DNA from: Motacilla alba alba
Lineage: Eukaryota; Chordata; Aves; Passeriformes; Motacillidae
Reading direction: 5' to 3'
Length of the DNA: 64,000 bases
Assembly (NCBI RefSeq): GCF_015832195.1
Contig: NC_052027.1
Span: forward strand, 20,000,688 to 20,064,687
Shown here: positions 19,490 through 29,076 of the stretch, piece by piece
Position numbering within the stretch: position 1 is the stretch's first letter
Layout: every line of letters starts with the position of its first letter
The notes under the pieces: model-generated
What the model was told of the DNA's origin: nothing
The model's database searches: none
Seen by the model: only the letters and a program-made list of their open reading frames with translations
Translations under genes and position numbers: made by a program

Positions 19490-19835
19490 AGAAGGCGCGG
19501 CCTCAGCTGTAGCCCCGGGTGCCTCCTGCGGCCCAGGGCACGGCCGTGGCTGTAAATGTGCTGGGCTGCAGCACAGGGCCAGGGCGGAGCGAGGCCCCTG
19601 TTGTGCCGGCGCCGCCGCTCGGCAGCCCCCATCGCACCCGGGGCCGCGGCCCTTCCCCGCCGGGGCCGGCGCTGGCCCGACAGGGGCGCGGCGGCTCCAG
19701 AGGCCCCGCCCGGGCCCCAAGGATGGGCTCTGCCCGCCCGCCCGCCGGGCCCGCAGCCCGCGCCCAAGGCTCTGCAGGAAGCTTCCTGCCGACTTTGCAC
19801 AACGTCCGCCCAGAGTGGCCCTTTGCTGCGCTGGG
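19490..19835. other. CpG-rich island inside the array
   Basis: Dense CpG (for example ccggcgccgccgctcggc) against CpG-poor surroundings. It has no homologous block in the other array copies. It could be a promoter fragment carried in by duplication or an insertion. No TATA box or exon could be supported. Confidence 0.4.
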
Positions 19836-19854
19836 ATGACTGAAAAACCCCGCT

Positions 19855-20100
19855 GCAGGCTCATGAGGGCTTCCTGCACGCCTTAGTAGAGACCAAAAAT
19901 ATCTCTTGCGTGCCTCATGAGGGATCCCTGCACCCCTCAGCAGAGATCCCACAATATCTCCTGTGTGCCTCACAAGGAATCCGTGCACACCAACGCAGAG
20001 ATCCCCAAGACAGCCTTGTGAGATCCCCAAGACAGCTTCACAAAAGAAGCCAGCCTCCTGCCCACCTTAGGAAGGACTCAACTCCTCTCCAGGCCTTGAC
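19855..20100. repeat. degenerate ~54-bp minisatellite
   Basis: Units begin ctcatgaggg / ctcacaagga at about 19860, 19914 and 19969 and share ...ctgcac...agagatccc... . Weaker related pieces continue to about 20335. Confidence 0.5.
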
Positions 20101-20402
20101 GGCAAGCACTAAACCACCACGTTAATCACGAGGAGCTCAAGCCCCTGCCAGCCTTACAGGTGTCTCCGGTCTCCTGTACAGCATAGAAAAGGTCCCAGAT
20201 TCCCTAAGAACCTCATGAGGAAGCCCAGCCACACACACCACTGACAAAGGACCCAAAGCCCCACATGTCTTACTGCAAAACCCAGCACCCACCAAACCCC
20301 CCTCCACTTGTGAGCCTCATGAAGGACCCCGGTCATCGGCCAGCCTTACAGAGGTCCCCCCATCAATGCATGCCATAGAAAAGCCAGGCTTGTCATGAAC
20401 TC

Positions 20403-21325
20403 TAGCCAGCAGCGTGTCGTGTTCCCTGACAGAAACCTTTATAAATAAGAAGCTTGACTGGGCCAATTTTCAAGCAGCAGTCAATTTATTAATTAATTTG
20501 GTAAAGTATGAGCAATACAGCGCTGGATACAGTGCAGGAAGTTTTCCTTCCAGCTGCACAACAATTGTTGAGGCTTACAGGTGTTTACAGGGGTACTCAT
20601 AAGCTTTCTCATCAGTTTCTATTCCAAATTTTTAAGTCACAATTCTATACACTATTGTGATTTAGTTTTTCTCAGGATGTGCCCCAGAAAGGAGTATCCC
20701 CAGATGGTGAGGTCTGACTTCCAAAAGGAGAAAGAAGTCTTCTAGCTGGTGAGGTCCAGATTCCAGATGTGGGTCCACCTTTTAATTGCAAAGACTATAA
20801 ATCTCATAACAGTGATGTCCAGCTTCCCTTGGTCAAAACCATCAATCCTTGAGTTGATGTTCATCTTCTATTCTCAAGCTACTTTTTACTGTTTTGTTAA
20901 GGTGTTAAGATAAGCATGTTTCCTTTTTATATATTCTAAAGCTATAGTTTCAAAGCTCCTTACTACAAGCAATACTCTAAAATTATACTTCAAAAGGTTA
21001 TTATTGCAAAGCTCTTTAAGGCTGGGCTACAAGCAGAAAGTTCCTGTCAAGCAGCAGCATCCTTAAAGCTTTAATTTAAATGCTATAAAGGTTAATTGCG
21101 AACAAAGGATAGGTTCAAAGGCCTTCTTCCATGCTTTACTCCCTCAGTTATTTCTTAGCATTCGTCTTTATAATTGTTCCGTGATCAGTTTGCACACATA
21201 TCACAATCACAAGTACACACGCTGCCTGTATGTACCTGACAGGAAACACAGCTTTATATTTCACAAAACCTTCTGGGAATTCCCATTCTGGGAATGGGGA
21301 ACACGTGTTGTGGGGCGCGCTGCAT
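20403..21325 (-). pseudogene. membrane-exon relic split by LTR insertion
   Basis: 21325-21266 matches the first part of the gene 2 membrane exon (same CCCACAG acceptor). 20436-20403 matches its following piece (ggtttctgtcagggaaca against ggtttctgcaagggaaca). The hydrophobic span itself is not recognisable further left. Confidence 0.5.
20437..21265 (-). mobile_element. LTR-like insertion, 829 bp
   Basis: AT-rich insert flanked by a 5-bp direct repeat AAACC (20432-20436 and 21266-21270). On the minus strand it starts TGTGAAAT and has AATAAA within TTAATAAATTGACTG near its end, as in a retroviral LTR. The 3' end is not the usual CA. Confidence 0.5.
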
Positions 21326-22153
21326 CTGTGGGAGCCATGGGGAGCGTGAGCCCGTGCTGTGCTGCCCTGCTGAGCTGGCAGCACGGTGCATACGGGCAGG
21401 ACGTTCTCTGTTTCCCCCAGAGCTGGGGCCTGCAGGCACCTTGCCGCCCCTTGGCACAGGCTGTGCCACCCAGCAAAGCCCAGCAGGCCGGCAGGAGAGC
21501 CCGGGGGACGCAGGAAGCTGAGAGAAGCCTCTGCTCTAGAACTGAGGCAGTTCCTCCAGAAGCAAACAAAGATGGTAACTTGAAGAGATTCCCACTGTGC
21601 TCAAAGTTGGCCTGAGAAGGCTAGGAGGTGAGCTTGTCAAAAATCCCAGGAAATACCTGGGAAAAGGTTTTATGTAACTTGGTTGTGACTAGGTACAAAG
21701 CTCCTGTGGGAAAAGAGCCCCTGCAGCAGGCTGGGTGTCTGAGGGTGTCTTAGCTCTTCGCAGAGTAAGGATTGCCAATGAAATGCAATTTTATTTTTTA
21801 TTCTGTAAGTGGGAAAAATATTCCAGAATGTAAAACTACTTTCAAAAATAGAGATGTACTGTGGAAACAGGGAAGAAACATGAGGGGTTTTCTCTCTACA
21901 AAAAATATTTCTAAATATTTCTAAAAATGAAAAAATGAAGACAAAATAGGGTTGCATTTTCAGGATTCTAAAACTACTTTGAAAAATCCTTAACTACTGT
22001 AGTAATTGGGAAGAATTATTTGGGGATGTCCCTCTACAAAAAAAAATATATTTTGAAATATTTCTAAGACTTTCTAACTTCTAAAAATGAAAAATTCAGA
22101 CAAAATGGGGTCACTTTTTCGACAGAGCTCCATGCTGCTGCCTGCCCCCTGGG
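21326..22153. repeat. array-derived flank downstream of gene 3
   Basis: 21326-21520 copies the intron next to the membrane exon. 21510-22130 copies the AT-rich 3' flank block, with a partial local duplication of tttctaaaaatgaaaaa near 21920 and 22080. Minus-strand AATAAA motifs lie near 21790-21803. Confidence 0.45.
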
Positions 22154-22159
22154 CTCCCC

Positions 22160-22584
22160 TGTGGTCTTTGTGAGGTCTCCAGGATGAGGGAAGAGATGAG
22201 AATCTGACTCTCTCATGTTCTCAGAAGGCTGATTTATTATCTTATGATAACTTATTATCTTAAAAGAATGCTATACTAAAACTATACTATAGAAATAGAG
22301 AGAGGATACATCAGAAGGCTTAACAAGAATGAAGAATAAAAACCCGTGACTCCTTAGAGCCTCAAAACAGCTGAACGGTGAGTGCTCATTAAGTCAACAC
22401 AATTCACATGGAACCAATCAAACATGCACTTATTCGTAAACAACCTCCAGACCACATTCCAAAGCAGCAAACACAGGAGAAGAGAATCAGATAACTATTG
22501 TTTTCATTCCTCTCCGAGGCCTCTCAGGTTCCTAGGAGAAGAAATCCTGGCAAATGGATTTTTTTAGAAAATATGACAGTGCCA
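22160..22584 (-). mobile_element. solo LTR, 425 bp
   Basis: Ends TG...CA and is flanked by a perfect 6-bp target-site duplication CTCCCC (22154-22159 and 22585-22590). Read on the minus strand it has AATAAATCAGCCTTCTG (AATAAA at 22238-22233), as in a common passerine ERV LTR. It is in the same orientation as gene 3, about 250 bp after its stop codon. Confidence 0.85.
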
Positions 22585-22834
22585 CTCCCCCAGCCCCTGC
22601 CTGGCTCCTGCCTGTCCATACTGTGGGCATCCACGTCTGCTCCTGGCCATGGAGCTCAGCCAGTGCTGGGGCCGGGTGGGCTCTGCTGGTGCTACCACCC
22701 GGACACTGGGGTGACGGCTCCATCTCTTTATTGCAACAGTAGAGCTGATTTTGGAAGCTCTCAGTCGATATTCAGTTGAGCACTTCCAAATCCTTTCCTG
22801 GGGCTTTCACATTCGGCCCTGGAGGGAGGAGGCC

Positions 22835-22961
22835 TCAAATCTCTACAGAGGTTGGAGGTGCAAATGAAAACTCGTCAGACTCAGAGCTGCTGCTATTGCT
22901 CTTCCAGCAGTAGAGGTCTCGTGACCAGCCACCAGCTTTCAACTTTTCTTCAAGGTGGTGC
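22835..22961 (-). CDS. gene 3 tail exon
   Basis: Acceptor CTCTTCTCAG. The phase-2 frame gives a 41-residue tail starting HHLEEKLKAGG, with a Ser/acidic cluster SNSSSSESDEF suited to CK2 phosphorylation, and ends VEI before TGA. It shares only the acceptor flank with the gene 2 tail. Confidence 0.55.
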
Positions 22962-25900
22962 CTGAGAAGAGAGGAGGTGGCTGAGGCCCCAGCAGCCAGT
23001 GGCACACAGGGAGCCTCCTGCAGCCTCTCTGCAGGGCCCAGAGCTGGCAAGGCTCCCCAGCCTGGCTGGAGCTGCTGGCCCAGCTTGGCCCAGCTGGACA
23101 GCTGCCCCTCAAGGCCCCGGCGAGCAGGGGACGGCTCTGGGCAGGGTCCCTGGCCAGGAGCGGGCCCCGGAGCGCCTCTGCCTCTCAGGGGCAATCTCCT
23201 CCCTGCTCTTTCTCCTCCCCGCCTTGCTTTGCCTCTGCCCTGTGCCCCTGGGGCTGCTCTTGGCCAGGCAGCCTCAGTGGGAGCCAGCACTGGCTGCAGC
23301 CCCAGCGGGGCCCCCCAGGACAAGGCCCAGCAATTAGGAGGCCAATGAAAGCACAGGGCAGCAGCAGAACCCTCAGCAGAGTTATCTGGACAATCACAGA
23401 CTGGCCACAACTCTACTGCAGCCTCACTATGAATGTTTCCCTGATTATAAGCAGCCTTTAAAGGAAGCTATTTAAGGTACAGATCTGCAAAACACTCACC
23501 ATTTTCTCTTCCAGCAATACCAGATCCCTGCATAGCAAATCATCAGGCAAAGTGCCGCACCAGCCACAATGCCCATCAACTTAATCAAACAAGGTGTTCC
23601 CCAGCAGAAAACTCTTCTCCTGATTTCCTGGATGTTGTCAGCATCTGTTGAGGTGGCGGCTGCACCTGTGGGAGCAGTGGGGAGCGTGAGCCCGTGCTGT
23701 GCTGCGCTGCGGAGCTGGCAGCACGGTGGATACGGCCGAGATGTTCTCGCTCCCTGTTTCCCCCAGAGCTGGGGCCTGCAGGCGCCTTGCTGCCCTTTGG
23801 CACAGGACTGCTGAGTACCTGAAGCCCTGAGCCAGCATGCCATAATTCCTCTGTGCTGTGCCATTCTACTCCAGACAATACTTGTCAAAGAGATGGAAAA
23901 GGACAAGGAAAATGCCCAGGGTTTTGGACCTGCTCCAGGGCCCTCCCTCCTCCAAACAGCTGCCTCTCTGCATCTGCCCAGAGACCAGGAAATCTCAGGG
24001 AAATTGCAGGGGATCTCATGCCCATGGTGCACTTTGGGCTGCCTGTCTGCTGATGCCAAATGCCTTCCTGCAGAGGCTGGCCAGAAGCTGCAGCCAGGCC
24101 AGGCTGGGGAACAGCCCTGCAGGCCGTGAGAGCAGCAGCGGGGCAGCCAGGCTGCCACGGATCCCTTCCTGCTGTGCCGGGCACGGCGTGTCCAGATGTG
24201 CAGCCAAAGCCCCCGGCTACTGAGTCCCAGGGGAAGGCTGAGGAAAATGCACCCACCACGGCGCCTCTCCAGATCACTCAGGATCCTGTTCATGTGTTTG
24301 GATGCCTCCAGGAACTTACTATCTCTTCTACGTTTGTTCTTCCTTCTCAGGAGACCTCAAGACAAAAAAATTCCATTTCCCAGGAATGGGTCCCACAAAA
24401 GCAGGGCTCAGCCTTTGGGGTCAGCAGGGACACACTACTCACCCCTGCGATGGGAGCTGGGCTTGCGTGCAACATCCACCAAAGGACCTGGGAAAGTCCT
24501 CCCTGCAGACACACCTGCAACTCAACAGCCACAGAAGCTTCTGTCATCTCTGCTCATCTGCACGGGCGCCACTGAGCCGCAGGAGCAGTGAGGCGATCAT
24601 GCAGGGCGAGGGCACACACGTGCATGGCTCTGTCCTGGCACCTGCAGCGATGCCCCCCTGGCCGTGCTTCGGGCTCTGAGCTGGCAGCTCTCCCAGGGGG
24701 AAAGGCCTTGACCTACTCTCAGCATCTCCCAGAGGCTCAGTAATGGATATGGGCTGGGAATCCAGATCAACTTCATGAAGAGGATCATCTTCATCATCAG
24801 GATCACCTTCATCATCAGGATCACCGTCATCATCAGGTTCAGCTGCAAAGAAAGGCGGGACAGAAGAGCTCCTGTGACACTGCTGAAGATTCTCCTTCAG
24901 GCCCCAGTGGCAGTGAGTGCACCTGGGTGATTGGTGCCCTCCAAGGCACTCGCTCAGCTCTGCCTTCCACTCCGGAGCAGGGGCAGGGGGACCTCGTGCC
25001 TGCAGTGGCCCCACACTGGGATGGAAGGAGCCCCTTGCGGGGCAGTCCCGGGAGAAAGGACTCCCTGGAGCTGCCAGCAGCTCTAAAGCCAGCCCCAGGC
25101 AGGGCCAGGCCTTGGCAGTGGCAGTGGCAGCAGCTCAGGCTCCCTGGGCCAGCAAAGGAGCTGTGAATGGCACAGCCCCGGGGCACAGCCCTGGGCCCGG
25201 CCCCTTCCCTCTCTGCTCTTCTGCCTGGCTGCACAGAGCACACGGAAGGACACACTGGCATTGGACACGGGAGGGAGACGGACAGCTAAATGCTCCTTCC
25301 TCCCACTGACAGGCATCCTGTGGGATCACTGTGGGGTACAAGAGTAGACGTTTGGAGGCCTGGATTTCCAGAATCCCTCAAACTTCAGAGGATCTTAAGG
25401 GAAAAGATGCAGGAATGTTGCTCTGGACAATGATTCCACTTGGACAATGATTACTCGGTTAGGAAATGGTGGCTGATAACCTACCTTCACCAAGCTCCAA
25501 GATCCTTAAACTGTGCTTTACCAGCGTTTCCAAATGATGCAAGTCACGATCCCAGTCTAGAAAGGAGCCCAGATGGGAGCCGTTCCATGGTGTGCTGGGA
25601 TCCCCTTCTGTAGGGAACCGAGCACTGCAGGGGGCTCAGGTGATGCTGTGTGCCAGGACTGGCAGGCAGCAGAGAGGGCAGCTCAAGCCTCAGCCGGACT
25701 CAGGCCCAGAGGCACAGCAATTACCTCCTGTGACTGTGCCTGGCATGGCCTCCCTTCCTGCAGCAGAGGCTGCCAATGAGCCACTGCTTCCGCTGGGAAA
25801 TGCTTCCTTCGGTACAGGCTCTCCTTTCATTTATGGAGAAAGGAAAAGAGACAGCTGGATCAGATGCAGCTGTTACCCATAGGGGAGGTGGCATCTTCAG

Positions 25901-27872
25901 GATGCAAGGCTTGTTAAAGTCACGGATAGGCTTCAGGAAATCAGATGTGCTTTGGGGTCTCCCCGTGAAACCCTCCCTCCTCCAAACAGCTGCCCCTTGT
26001 GATCTGCTTGGAGACGGGGAAATTGCAGGACATCTCACGGTGCACATGGGGCATAGTGCAGTTTGGGCTCACTGTCAGCTGATGCCAAATGCCTTCCTGC
26101 AGAGGCTGGCCAGAAGCTGTAGCCAGGCCAGGCTGGGAAACAGCCCTGCAGGCCGTGAAAGCAGCAGCGGGGCAGCCAGGCTGCCACGGATCCCTTCCCG
26201 CTGTGCCGGGCACGGCGTGTCCAGATGTGCAGCCAAAGCCCCCGGCTGCTGAGTCCCAGGGGAAGGCAGAGGGAAATGCTCTCACCATGCCCTTTCTGCA
26301 GTTCCATCACCATGTGTTTCAGGATGTTGTTCGGCTCATGGGGTTTCTTCTGTCCTGCGGCTTTGTACTTCCCTCTCAGAGGACCTTAAGAGAAAGTTGT
26401 TCCATTTCCCAGGAAAGGATCCCACAAAAGCAGGGATCCTCAGCCGGTGGGGTCCACAGGGACACACTACTCACCCCTGCGATGGGAGCTGGGCTTGTGT
26501 GCAGCAACCAGCAAAGGAGCCTTAAAAGTCCTCCCTGTGGACACACCTGTAACTCAACAGCCACAGAAGCTTCTGTCATCTCTGCCCCCTAGGCTGAGGT
26601 TTGGACTGTGAGCTGGCAGCTCTCCCTGGGGGAAAGGCCTTGACCTACTCTCAGCATCTCCCAGAGGCTCATTCACAGACATGGGTTTAGAAGCTGGATT
26701 GCCTTCACCAACAGGTTCAGCTGCAAAGAAAGGCGGGACAGAAGAGCTCCTGTGTCACTGCTGAAGATTCTCCTTCAGGCCCCAGTGGCAGCGAGTGCAC
26801 CTGGGTGATTGGTGCCCTCCAAGGCACTCGCTCAGCTCTGCCTTCCACTCCGGAGCAGGGGCAGGGGGACCTCGTGCCTGCAGTGGCCCCACACTGGGAT
26901 GGAAGGAGCCCCTTGCGGGGCAGTTCCGGGAGAAAGGACTCCCTGGAGCTGCCAGCAGCTCTAAAGCCAGCCCCAGGCAGGGCCAGGCCTTGGCAGTGGC
27001 AGTGGCAGCAGCTCAGGCTCCCTGGGCCAGCAAAGGAGCTGTGAATGGCACAGCCCCGGGGCACAGCCCTGGGCCCGGCCCCTTCCCTCTCTGCTCTTCT
27101 GCCTGGCTGCACAGAGCACACGGAAGGACACACTGGCATTGCACACGGGAGGGAGACGGACAGCTAAATGCTCCTTCCTCCCACTGACAGGCATCCTCTG
27201 GGATCCCTGAGGGCTCCAGAAGGGAGCAAGGGAAGAATTCCAGATTCCTTCAACCGTGAGATTATATTAAAGGAAATGCCACATGAGTGAGCTCTTGCCA
27301 CATGGACACGGGTTATCCTCTCAGGAAAGGCACACAGAGAACGTACCTCCAGCATTCTCCAATATTTTCAAGCCATCATCCAATAGGGCATCGAGATGAT
27401 GCAAGCTGCGATCCCAATCTAGAGGGAAGCAGAGATCAGAACCATTTCCATGGTGTGCTGGCATCCCCTTCTGCCTCTGGGAAATGGGTGCTGCAAGGGG
27501 GTCAAGTAAGGCCGTGGGAGTCAGATGTGAATTCCCAAGGCCAAACTGCACAGGGGCCTGGGGAGCTCTGGGCTGCCTCCTGGTCACTCTCCAGCCTCTT
27601 TGCAGGCCCTGTGCAACATCCCTGGAGGGGTGGCTGGAGCAGCCCAGGGCCCGTGGGGGCTCTCTCCCTGCCCCAGAGGAAAGCCTCCCTAAAGCCCTGG
27701 GGTAAGCCATGCCCAGCGCTTGCCAGGGAGCAGGGAGCGCTGTCCCGGGCAAGGGCAGCCAGGCTGCCGGCTCACCTGCTCCCCGCGCTTGCAGCGGAGC
27801 AGCCTGGGCCGCCCTGGCAGGCAGGGCCACGGCCAGGAGGAGCAGGAGGAAGAGGCGCAGAGCAAGGGCCAT
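22835..27872 (-). CDS. gene 3: modular single-pass type I membrane protein, family unknown
   Basis: Coding exons in order are 27872-27776 (signal), 27490-27347 (E2), 26720-26649 (E3), 26546-26475 (E4), 26384-26286 (E5), 25757-25725 (E6), 24842-24717 (E3', expanded), 24514-24443 (E4'), 24355-24257 (E5'), 23665-23500 (membrane) and 22961-22835 (tail). The joined frame is open for about 368 codons if the E2-like exon 25624-25485, whose phases do not match, is skipped. Architecture equals gene 2, but the cytoplasmic tail is unrelated. The ectodomain has one NGS sequon, an Asp-rich repeat in E3' and a strongly basic RRKNKRRR patch in E5' that could be a proprotein-convertase site. I infer a surface protein; ligand and role are unknown. 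Confidence 0.5.
23500..23665 (-). CDS. gene 3 membrane exon
   Basis: 166 nt, phase 1 in and 2 out. Hydrophobic span LMGIVAGAALCLMICYAGIW followed by YCWKRK stop-transfer; donor ATG|GTGAGT. Same length and layout as the gene 2 exon. Confidence 0.65.
24257..24355 (-). CDS. gene 3 exon E5', second module
   Basis: 99 nt, phase 1-1, acceptor TTTTTTTGTCTTGAG. Encodes LLRRKNKRRRDSKFLE and a helix HMNRILSDLERRR; donor CGTG|GTGGGT. Confidence 0.55.
24443..24514 (-). CDS. gene 3 exon E4', second module
   Basis: 72 nt, phase 1-1, SVSAGRTFPGPLVDVARKP then SSHRR; donor AGGG|GTGAGT. Confidence 0.55.
24717..24842 (-). CDS. gene 3 exon E3', acidic-repeat expansion
   Basis: 126 nt against the usual 72, phase 1-1 preserved. 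The extra 54 nt are three 18-nt units encoding DDDGDP/DDEGDP/DDEDDP-type hexapeptides, making the segment strongly acidic. Confidence 0.55.
25485..25624 (-). pseudogene. gene 3 exon E2', phase-mismatched
   Basis: 140 nt with acceptor CCCTGCAG and donor GAAG|GTAGGT. It is open only if entered in phase 2, giving NGSHLGSFLDWDRDLHHLE, but its neighbours supply phase 1. It is either skipped, spliced from an exon I have not found, or decaying. Confidence 0.45.
25725..25757 (-). CDS. gene 3 exon E6 (33 nt)
   Basis: Phase 1-1, GREAMPGTVTG, identical peptide to gene 2 E6. Confidence 0.45.
26286..26384 (-). CDS. gene 3 exon E5
   Basis: 99 nt, phase 1-1, PLRGKYKAAGQKKPHE then NILKHMVMELQKGH; donor CATG|GTGAGA. 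Confidence 0.55.
26475..26546 (-). CDS. gene 3 exon E4
   Basis: 72 nt, phase 1-1, acceptor GAGTTACAG, donor AGGG|GTGAGT; ends HKPSSHRR. Confidence 0.55.
26649..26720 (-). CDS. gene 3 exon E3
   Basis: 72 nt, phase 1-1, AEPVGEGNPASKPM to EPLGDAE, donor GAGA|GTAGGT. Confidence 0.55.
27347..27490 (-). CDS. gene 3 exon E2
   Basis: 144 nt, phase 1-1, canonical donor GGAG|GTACGT. The first third equals gene 2; after NGS it diverges (DLCFPLDWDRSLHHLDALL), keeping the leucine spacing. Confidence 0.6.
27776..27872 (-). CDS. gene 3 exon E1, signal peptide
   Basis: Same leader as genes 1 and 2, GCACCATGG start context, donor GCAG|GTGAGC, phase 1. Confidence 0.65.
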
Positions 27873-28045
27873 GGTGCCTTGCCCTGGGCCAGTCCCGCAG
27901 CTCTTGCTGCCACCGTTGCCCTGACACCGCTGTCCCAATGTCAGCACCGCTGCTGCCACCGCCGCTGCTGCCGCAACAGTTGTGCTCAAGGACTGACTGC
28001 TCGGTCGTTGTGGTGCTGTGCAGCCACGGGGCTCTGGGACCTCTG

Positions 28046-28103
28046 TGACCTCAGAGCCTGCTGTGACCTCAGCCTGCTGTGACCCCTGAGCCTGCTGTGA
28101 CCT
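28046..28103 (-). promoter_or_regulatory. cluster of AGGTCA half-sites upstream of gene 3 E1
   Basis: Same four hexamers and spacing as at the other two promoters. Array homology ends about 100 bp further upstream, near 28200. Confidence 0.35.
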
Positions 28104-28328
28104 CATGCCCTTCGCTGTACCCCCAGAGTGTACCCCCATCTGTACGAATGGACTGCCTTGATTGTAAATGTTTTGCTTCATCAAAGGTCCAATACTCAGG
28201 AAATCCTTTTTCTTTGCTTGCTGACATTCCTTGTCAGGATGAGTCCTTGGAGATGCTCTTCATGGCTTCCCTCTTTTCCTGGTTATTTGTTTTGTGCAGA
28301 TGCAGTCTGAGATATTCTACTCTAATAA

Positions 28329-29076
28329 ACAGAATCACTGAATCATAGAACATGCAAGTTGGAAGTGCTTTACAAGAATCATGAAGTTGAGCTCCTGGCC
28401 CTGTACAGGAGCACCCTCAGTGGTCACAGCAGGTGCTTGAGAATATTTTCCAATTGCTTTTTGAGGTCTCTCAGACTTGGTGCTGCCCTGGTGTGCCCAA
28501 CCATCCTCTGAATAATGAAGCTTTTTTCTAATATCCAACGCAGTTCTCCCCTGACATAGTTTCAGGCTATTCCCTATCCCTGGGGACAACAGAAAGAGAT
28601 CTGTTCCTGCCTCTGCTCTTCCCATCCTGAGGAAATTAGAGACCCCAATCAGGTCTCCCATCAGTCTCCTCCAGGCAGAAAAGACAAAGAGTTCTCTGCT
28701 GCTCTTCACACAGCTTCCCCTTAGGGCCTTCACCATCTTCACTGCCCTCCGAGTTGAGTTAAATACTCTTTTTTATATTGCAGTGACCAAAACATCACAC
28801 AATATTTGAGGTGAGGCTGTCCCAGTGCAGAGCAGAGAGGGACAATCCCCTCCCTGGCCCAACTGGCCATGCTGGGCCTGGTGCCCCCCAGAACAGGGAT
28901 GTTCCTCCTGGCTGCCAGGGCACTGCTGACTCATTTCTAATTTTCCATCTTTAAGGATTCCCAGGTCCCTTTGCATGGTGCTGCTCTCCAGCATCTCATT
29001 GCTCAGCCTGTCCATACATCCAGGGTTGCACCATCCCAAGTGCACAATCTGGCACTTTCTATCGTAGAACTTCACT
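28329..29076 (-). mobile_element. CR1 LINE fragment, 3' end
   Basis: The 3' tail (reverse of ATTCT repeats) lies at 28329. On the minus strand the frame at 29075-28773 resembles the C-terminal part of CR1 ORF2 (LGWCNPGCMDRL...DLGILKDGKLEMSQQC). It is 5' truncated and has no target-site duplication, as is usual for CR1. Confidence 0.75.
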
